64,000 nucleotides of DNA from Ziziphus jujuba (Eukaryota > Streptophyta > Magnoliopsida > Rosales > Rhamnaceae), in assembly GCF_031755915.1 (NCBI RefSeq), contig NC_083379.1, positions 17,717,501 through 17,781,500 on the forward strand. The letters are read 5' to 3'. Below, one piece after another: positions 57,376 to 64,000 of this stretch. The position numbers and the translations under genes are program-made. How positions within the stretch are numbered: position 1 is the stretch's first letter; every line of letters begins with the position of its first letter. The notes beneath the pieces are model-generated. The model had not been told where the DNA came from and made no database searches. It was given only the letters and a program-made list of their open reading frames with translations.

Positions 57376-57752
57376 TTACCCTTCTTTCTACATTTACGCA
57401 TTTTGTGTGTTCGTAAGGTGGTGTAGAGATATAGGACTGTACTAAATGGATGGTGTGGGTGGACACGAATTATAAAGGCACTTATGTTTTCTTAAATTAT
57501 TTATGAAATCTATATCTCTACACTATTGCTATAGAAGTCCTGAACATTTATGGAATCTCTTGTCGTAAGGCGGGGAGGATAAAGGCGATGCTATACATAA
57601 GTGTGTTTTTGTGCAGGAAATTTTTAGGGCATACTCTACCTTTAAGGGAGATGCTGTCAGATTTTCCATAGGACAATCCAGTAGGGTTTCCCTTAGGATT
57701 ACGGCTTATCTAGGGTTCTGGTAAGGAATCCTGAATGGGTTCTAACACAAAT

Positions 57753-57860
57753 AGATGACTCCATTTAGGGTGCCATCTATTCAACACATAGACAACACCT
57801 TTTATGGTGTCGTCTACTTGGTTTACTAAAATACGACATGCGATCAGACAACACCCCCAT
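57753..57860. other. Palindromic motifs between LTR copies L4 and L5
   Basis: AGATGACTCC...GGTGCCATCT (57753-57777) and AGACAACACC...GGTGTCGTCT (57790-57815) are imperfect hairpins with arms of 10 bases. They lie in the 113 bases between the two LTRs. They resemble subterminal hairpins of class II elements; identity is unknown. Confidence 0.45.
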
Positions 57861-58483
57861 TGTAATACCCCGAACTGAGAAAATGCCCTAAGTTTGACCA
57901 GGATTGATCGAGGTTGACCAAGTAGATCCCATGGCTGACTTTTTACTATGGGTGAAATTTTATGTTGATTGAGGTACCATGGCAAAGTACTCGTCGACAA
58001 AAGTTCATAGACTAGTAGTATGTTAAAATTGGGTATAGGAATTGAAAGTTATAGTAAAAACAAAATGCGATCTGGACTGATCAGCGAGTCCAGAGTTGAC
58101 TTTTTATTTACATAGATTTTGGTGTTGACCCATATGTTATGTAAAAGTGCTCATCGATACGGTTCCATAGACTAGCGGCATGTTTAATTTGGACCTACGA
58201 TTGAAAGGGTACAAGTCTGTAAAGTTGTGTTTGTGTTTTCCCAAGCGTGGTTTTACTGGGTAATAAAATATTTGAGGAAGTCCTCAATTTGTGCCATGTG
58301 TCTCATTGGGAAAATGCCACATGTCATTGTAATTTAATAATGAAAATATTAATATTATATATATTTATTAGTTTCTGTCTCTCTCTCTCTTTCCTTTTTT
58401 TTCTTTTCTTTTTTCCTTTCTTTTTCCCTCTCCCTCTCCCCTACAACGTGCTCTCTCTCTCTTGAAACAATTTCTCTCTAGTC

Positions 58484-58522
<39 letters not shown>

Positions 58523-61276
58523 CTCTCCCATCAGGTTCCTTAACTGCACCACGGCTGAACAAGCCTACTTATTTTTGTTGGTCGGTTTTCTGGTGGCTAC
58601 CGGTAATGTGACTGGTCATTCCCCCATATTTTGGACCCTTGATCTAAAAAATGACCTCCACTTGTCTAATTTCTAAACGGATTGTGAAATACATGGAGGA
58701 GGAGTTCGGCCAAAACTTCTCAATCAATTTCCGAGCACCACTGGCGAGATTGTGGCCAAGGAAGGTTAGAAACATGTTCCTTGTTTTCTTAGCTTTCTAT
58801 AGGTACTTTGTTTGCGAATTTTGGTGGATTATTTAGTAAGATGCTATTTTTGAATAAAATATTATTTTAAATGTGGGAATCTGAAAAATATGCATGTTTA
58901 ATGTTTAAATAATTGTTATTTAAATTAAGGATGTTAAATTCATGTTGAATTAAATACGTCTGGCTTTGAATTGGTATTTTCAAAATTTTAGAAAATTGTA
59001 ATTTTAAATTGTTGGTAAATTGTTGTTAAACTTACTGCTAAGCTTATGAATTATAATAAAATGTGTTTTTATATACTTAATTATATATGTTTATATGTGA
59101 CATTGTATGTGGTCCTAATGATATTTGATATAAATTGATTTGAAGATTTGACGAATTAACTATATTGAATTATTGTGATCAAAAATATATTTTAGGTTTT
59201 AATTATTTATTTATGCATGGATGTGGTATTATGGTGTTAGAAATTGAAATATTCAATTTGATGTATTTGAGATGATGGATTACAAGATAGTATGAAATTT
59301 ATTGACATTGGTAAAAAAATGTACAATTTTATTTTATTTTATTAAAATTCAATATTTTTATGATATTATAAAAATTTATAGTTTTTAGATGCACCATATA
59401 CGAACTAGTGTTCTGTATTGTATATGTGATTATGATTAGCACGCAAGTTTATAGGGTCATTCTGAGGGAGACATGGATCTAAGCGTAGGCAGTAAAATAC
59501 ATAGTGAGTATTAGCCAACCCCCCCCCCCCCTCCCCTTTTTATGGCTAGGATGACTATTGGTTGTTTATTATGGCTATCTTGTAGGTGCCATAGACCTAA
59601 AAGCTGGCAAATGTATTGCATTGTGAGTATTAGTCCGTCCCCCCCCCCCCCCCCTCCTACTTGGCTACAGGTGGCTGTTATGGATCAACACGTAGGTTAT
59701 GTTCAGGCTCCTTCCAGTGGGGTAGGCAGGGTACAATGCTAAGTTAGCACTAGCCGTCTCCACCCTTGGCTGTAGGATGGCTGTCATTACAGATTAGCGT
59801 GCATATATGTATGGTCATCTTGTGGGAGCTATGGGTTCGAGGTATGACAGGTTCTATGCACAGTAAGCATGCCCTCTCGGTCAATTGTTTAGCCATGGTA
59901 GATTATAAGCATTGGCACGGTTGGGATGCCAAAGCAATCAGATGCAGGTTCTCCTTTTAAGCTCCCTGTCATACTAGTATGGTTCATCAAGTATCTTTAT
60001 ATATATATATATATATATATAAATATATGTATATTATATTATATTATGTTTGTATATATCACAACGTATGGGGGTGACGATCCGATGTGGTCCATGCCTC
60101 ATAACTATGTTGCCTACGAGTCCAGGAGATCGGACGGCCAATCCAGGTGACAGTTGGAATCATGGATGACGTGGCACATTGGAGGGTATCGTTTGTACCT
60201 CCGATATGAGTGTATAGTTCATAATATGTATTGAATTTTAAAATATTAATTTACCTTATATTATCTTATCTATTCATAATCTAATTTTCTAACATTATAC
60301 TTAATCGCTTTTATTGTCATTACAATTATTAATATTATTCTTGTTATTAATGTGGTTATTATTATTTATCATGATTTCGTTTACAATTATTATTATTATT
60401 ACTATTATTATTATTATTATTTATCATTGATATGGTCAATCATTATTATAGTCGCTATTATTAATTGTTGTAATTACTATTATTGCTATTAATATTGCTA
60501 TTGTGAGTATTGATGTTTTTATTATCTATTTATTCATTATTGTTATTATTATTATTATTTGTTTTTATTGTTATTGCCATTATTAGTATTATCACTATTA
60601 TGATCATTTTTATAGTTACCATCATTTATTATTATTATTATTATTATCATATGGTACATTCGGACAAGTATCACAGCCTACAGGCAAGAAAGATAGCCAT
60701 CGGACAAGTAAAATAGTCATTAGACAAGTGGTAGTCTTTGGACAGGTGAGATAGCCCTTGGACAAGTGTGGTTATGTGATAGCCAGAGGATAGGTGATTG
60801 CATTCAGATAAGTATGATAGCCTTTGGACAAGTTATATTAATACTATTATTATCGTTAAAATGATTGCTATTATTATTATTGTTAATGTGGTGGTTGGTT
60901 TTCTTTTCTTTCTATATTACGCATTGGTATATTTGTAAAACGATATTTAAAATGTACAACATTAAGTGGGTGGTGTGGGCAGACATGAACATTTAAAGGC
61001 ATATTTTTGTTCTTTACTTATTAGTTCATTTCTGTTGAATATATATTTTTATATAGTTTGATATCAAAGTGCTATAAATTATGGAAATTATTGTAATAAG
61101 GTGGGAGGGATAAGTTGATACCATACAAGAGTGCATTTTCATACGGGTAATTTTTGGGACATGTTCTACCCTGAGGGGAGATGTCGCCGAATATTCCATA
61201 GGACAGACTGGTAGGATTTCCTTGAGATTAGAGCTTGCCTAGGGTTCCGGAAAGGGATCCTGGATGGATCCTGACA
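57861..61276 (+). repeat. Long LTR of the TGTAA family, complete copy (L5)
   Basis: 3416 bp from TGTAATACCCC to GGATCCTGACA, the longest uninterrupted member here. It includes (CT)n at 58376-58520, C runs at 59519-59531 and 59639-59655, subrepeats at 59440-59900 and the ATT-rich region at 60300-60650. No target duplication is seen. It is followed by a primer-site-like sequence, so it looks like a 5' LTR. Confidence 0.8.
58376..58520 (+). repeat. (CT)n microsatellite region in L5
   Basis: Pyrimidine-rich stretch with a pure CT run at about 58489-58519. The equivalent place in L4 (38900-38980) and L2 (17195-17275) is also CT-rich, so this is an ancestral LTR feature. Confidence 0.7.
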
Positions 61277-61476
61277 GAGCAGTATTAGAGCTCTAAGTTC
61301 CGTCACCCCTGGGAGTATTCAGGATATGTTGTGGCACTATACCTCGGGTGGTTAGTCATAACTATGTAATCAGGGTCAATCAGGGGATAATGTTACCAAT
61401 AATGAGAGTAGAAGGTATGAGTTTTTGTTAATTATGCTCTTAGTTTGGTCTTTTAAATTTCGAAGACAAAATTTTT
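61277..61476 (+). mobile_element. Collapsed interior of the L5 element
   Basis: AGTATTAGAGCT (61281-61292) is a primer-site-like match directly after the LTR. Only about 160 bases later comes TTTAAATTTCGAAGACAAAA (61452-61471), resembling the sequence that precedes the purine tract at the 3' end of chromovirus pol. Nearly the whole coding interior is therefore deleted. No purine tract or 3' LTR follows. Confidence 0.5.
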
Positions 61477-61485
61477 ATACCCTAT

Positions 61486-61510
61486 AGCGTCATCAAATGT
61501 GATGGACGCT
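61486..61510. other. Isolated palindrome after L5
   Basis: AGCGTCATCA-AATGT-GATGGACGCT folds with nearly perfect 10-base arms, like the hairpins at 57753-57815. Its function is unknown. Confidence 0.4.
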
Positions 61511-63503
61511 ACTCTTTAGGGGGTTGTCTATGTGGATTCCTTGTATTAATTTTTGTACTAACGTATAATACAAATAAATTACTTCCCATCCATTTTATTT
61601 TTTTCCTTCTAATTTTCTGATTGAAAGTAATTTTCAAAATTATGTAGCCAATTGTTGGCCCCAGCACTTTAGAGTCTCTGTTGAACCCCGCTGAGCCTTC
61701 TTCGTGTTTTATGATTTGCCGCTAACGCTGTCCTTTTCATAATTAGTCGTATAAATTAAGAATATTAATATCCAGTGTGCCGCTAAAGCGACCAAGTAAT
61801 CCTGGCTTGATCATTTCCCTGCCTTTTGGGAGTTTGACTAATTTACTGAGTAAATTTTACTCATTAACTCCGCTGTAGAGTTATCTAAGATCATGCGTGG
61901 GGCCAGTCAAGAAATTACGTATGCTTTATAAATATATTGATATAATTATTGTATCTTTAAGCAGCCTTAGAGTGTGAAGTTGTGTATTGTTAATGAACCA
62001 TTATTAGGTTGTGATTATTAAAAATAGAAGCAAAAATCTCATAATTTTGTTATCATTTCTTTTGATAAATACATTTGTTCTTGATGATATATAATATATA
62101 TGCATAATATTATTGCAAGTTTATATTTGACTCACAAATTAAAAAATGGACATTGACATGTTTTATTAAAATTACTATCTTAGGAAACTTTAAATATATC
62201 TAGTCCCATGCCCCCCATCTACGCGCCATTATCATTTATCTAATAATAACTTTTACATCACACCCATAAGTGATGACCAAGTGTTTATCCTATGACATGC
62301 AGCTCAATAACTTTTCGAAGAAGACTAATTCCATAGACTAATATTTTATTATACTCCACCTAAGGCCGGCTTGTTTGTTTGTTTGTTTGCTTCTTCTTCT
62401 TGTTTTTATTTATTTATTTATTTATTATCAATTACAATTATTATTATTATTTTGAAAAACATTAAATAGAACCTTACTTGGTCAATAATAGATGCTTTAC
62501 ATTTTTCTTTGTAGATATTGGTCTAATTTCAATAGTCGTAGTCAAAAAGTTTAATTTTATAATTTCTGGTAATTTAACACAACTATACATATATAAGGGG
62601 ACAAACTAAACATAAATTATATTTCAAACTTAATAATTAAGGAATCTGATTCTGGACGTATAGAAATAACCTCTTTGTCTAACTTAATGTTTTTTAGTTT
62701 CCAAATTTCACTTTTTTAATTTAAATCTGCATGAAGTAGAAAAACCAATAATATGAGTTGAAATATATATGTATAGTAAATGTTTTATGCAGGAAATTTT
62801 TAGTCAAAATTCGTCGTGGAACAACTTATATCCGGCGATAGGTCACTTATTACCACTAACCAAAGTAGATCCTGAGCAAAATTATAAAGCAAAAGTTTTA
62901 AAGAACAATATAAAAGTAAATAGAGTCAGGCTAATATCAAGTTGATGACCCGATAGTTTTTGTGTCATTTTCTTTTATAAAGTCTTGGATTGTTTTAAGA
63001 GCTAAATTTAGAAATCAATAAATGGTCTACTATCAATTTTACCAATGCACTAAAATCTTGCTTGAGAAAGGTGAATCTTGTAAGAGCTTAGTAAGCAGTA
63101 AATGAATTTTTAAATATCAATCACTAACCAAATTGAGCCTGGTTGAAAGTATGTAATAGTTATAACTTAAAAGATTGTTTTATAGACCAATATTTTCGTC
63201 AATAGATTACCAGCTCAACCACTTATTAAATGGTCTAATTCAACACAACACATAAAAGATAGAACTTAGTTCTTTTTTTTTTTTTTTTTTTTTTTTGGTT
63301 TCCCCTTAATATATATACATATGTGTATACCGTCTAATATATGTGCCTGATATATTTTGATGGAATCGGTGCATACTCCAACACATACAACATATTATAG
63401 GAAGTTATTTTACTGCAACATGTTATGTGATGCTGGAATCCACACCAGACTCTATCAAAGTATCAGAAAGAAAGACTATGTCTATATATATATATATATT
63501 AAA
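61511..63503. other. AT-rich DNA without recognisable gene or repeat
   Basis: About 2 kb with no convincing protein frame on either strand. It contains (GTTT)n and (ATTT)n around 62379-62430 and poly(T) at about 63270-63297. A TTTATAAATATA box occurs near 61925. It may be low-copy intergenic DNA. Confidence 0.45.
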
Positions 63504-64000
63504 TGTAACATTCCAACCCAGCAAAATGGTTTGAATTTGAATTTTTGACCAAGCTTGACCAATAGTTGATTGGAATTGACCGAGTGGATTCCATTTTTCA
63601 CCATCATGAGTTCGTAGATTAGTAGCACACAAAATCAGATTTGAGATCAAAAAATTATGGTTAAATTAAGGTGATGTCCAGACTCATCGGTTGAAATTTT
63701 ATCTCTATAAATTATGGCTTTGACTTATGTATTATCGTATAGAGCTCATCCATATAATTCATAAACTAACGGCACACGTAATTTGGATCCACAGTTGAAA
63801 AATTATATATCTGTAAACTTGTACTTATTTTTCTAAGATTGGCTTCAATAGGAAGTTTTTATCGAAAAGCGTGTAAAAGAATGCTTGAAATATCTTTAAC
63901 AAGTGCCAATTGTTGCAAATTGATAGATGCCAGGTGTCACAAATTTGACATGGTCACTTGCTATTTCTTTTTCCTTTTCTTTTCTTTTCTTCTCTTTCTC
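63504..64000 (+). repeat. Start of another long TGTAA-family LTR (L6), cut by window end
   Basis: It begins TGTAACATTCCAACCC and follows the same order of blocks as copies at 16662 and 38366 (ATTTTTGACCAAG, TTCGTAGATTAGTAGCA, CTTTTCTTTTC). It continues past the window. Confidence 0.75.

Larger units (their letters stand above)
38366..57747 (+). mobile_element. Solo long LTR split by a 15.7-kb nested insertion (copy L4)
   Basis: The LTR is 38366-41035 plus about 56739-57747, about 3.7 kb without the nested Copia. It starts TGTAACACCCC and ends TTCTAACA. The exact target duplication CAAAT flanks it (38361-38365 and 57748-57752). The interior shows TA-rich DNA, CCACC-type subrepeats and a trinucleotide-rich region, matching LTR copy L5. 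Confidence 0.87.

Noticed and set aside
56806..57445. Leu/Tyr/Cys-rich open frames up to 137 residues
   Set aside because: They derive from ATT and GTT triplet repeats.

Overview
The window is AT-rich plant nuclear DNA, most likely from a flowering plant and probably a eudicot. The evidence is a cysteine-rich receptor-like kinase (CRK) gene with the usual seven-exon layout, a second broken CRK copy on the same strand, and dense nests of Copia and Gypsy LTR retrotransposons, a LINE remnant, two 5S-rRNA-bearing Cassandra TRIMs and MITE-like foldbacks. Nothing bacterial or organellar is seen. No tRNA gene, functional rRNA gene or CRISPR array was found.

Layout. (1) 1-10462: promoter region and one apparently complete CRK gene. 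Joining seven exons by consensus splice sites gives an uninterrupted 683-codon frame with signal peptide, two DUF26 (Gnk2) domains, a membrane helix and an RD-type Ser/Thr kinase. Its fourth intron is 5.78 kb because an antisense Copia element (3792-9450) sits in it. That Copia carries a foldback MITE in one LTR and a Cassandra element in its reverse transcriptase region. (2) 10463-14800: non-coding DNA, a LINE RNase H remnant (about 11140-12110), then a 1.6-kb degenerate array of 20-bp units (12195-13815). (3) 14801-28828: a truncated long LTR, then a solo LTR of about 3.6 kb (16662-28823, target duplication GAAGA). The solo LTR is split by a decayed Copia (18832-27354), which in turn holds an antisense Copia (19357-25547, target duplication CATTG) and a lone Gypsy-type LTR. 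(4) 29059-36260: a CRK pseudogene cut in two by an antisense chromovirus-like Gypsy (about 29470-35871). (5) 37225-38006: a second, rearranged Cassandra. (6) 38366-57747: another solo LTR of about 3.7 kb (target duplication CAAAT), split by a Copia (41036-56733). That Copia contains a nearly full Gypsy (42475-51645, target duplication CCTTG) and a solo LTR of the same Gypsy family (51998-53065, AACAA). The Gypsy itself is interrupted by yet another LTR of its own family (47291-48430, CTAAA). (7) 57861-61476: a long LTR with a tiny internal remnant. (8) 61511-63503: apparently unique AT-rich DNA without a recognisable gene. (9) 63504-64000: the start of one more long LTR, cut by the window edge.

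Biologically this is a CRK cluster invaded by retroelements. One CRK seems to have tolerated a large intronic insertion with all exons and splice sites intact; the other was destroyed. Nesting plus target-site duplications gives a relative insertion order: long-LTR elements, reduction to solo LTRs, Copia insertions, then Gypsy elements and solo LTRs. All calls come from reading the sequence; no database search or transcript evidence was available.
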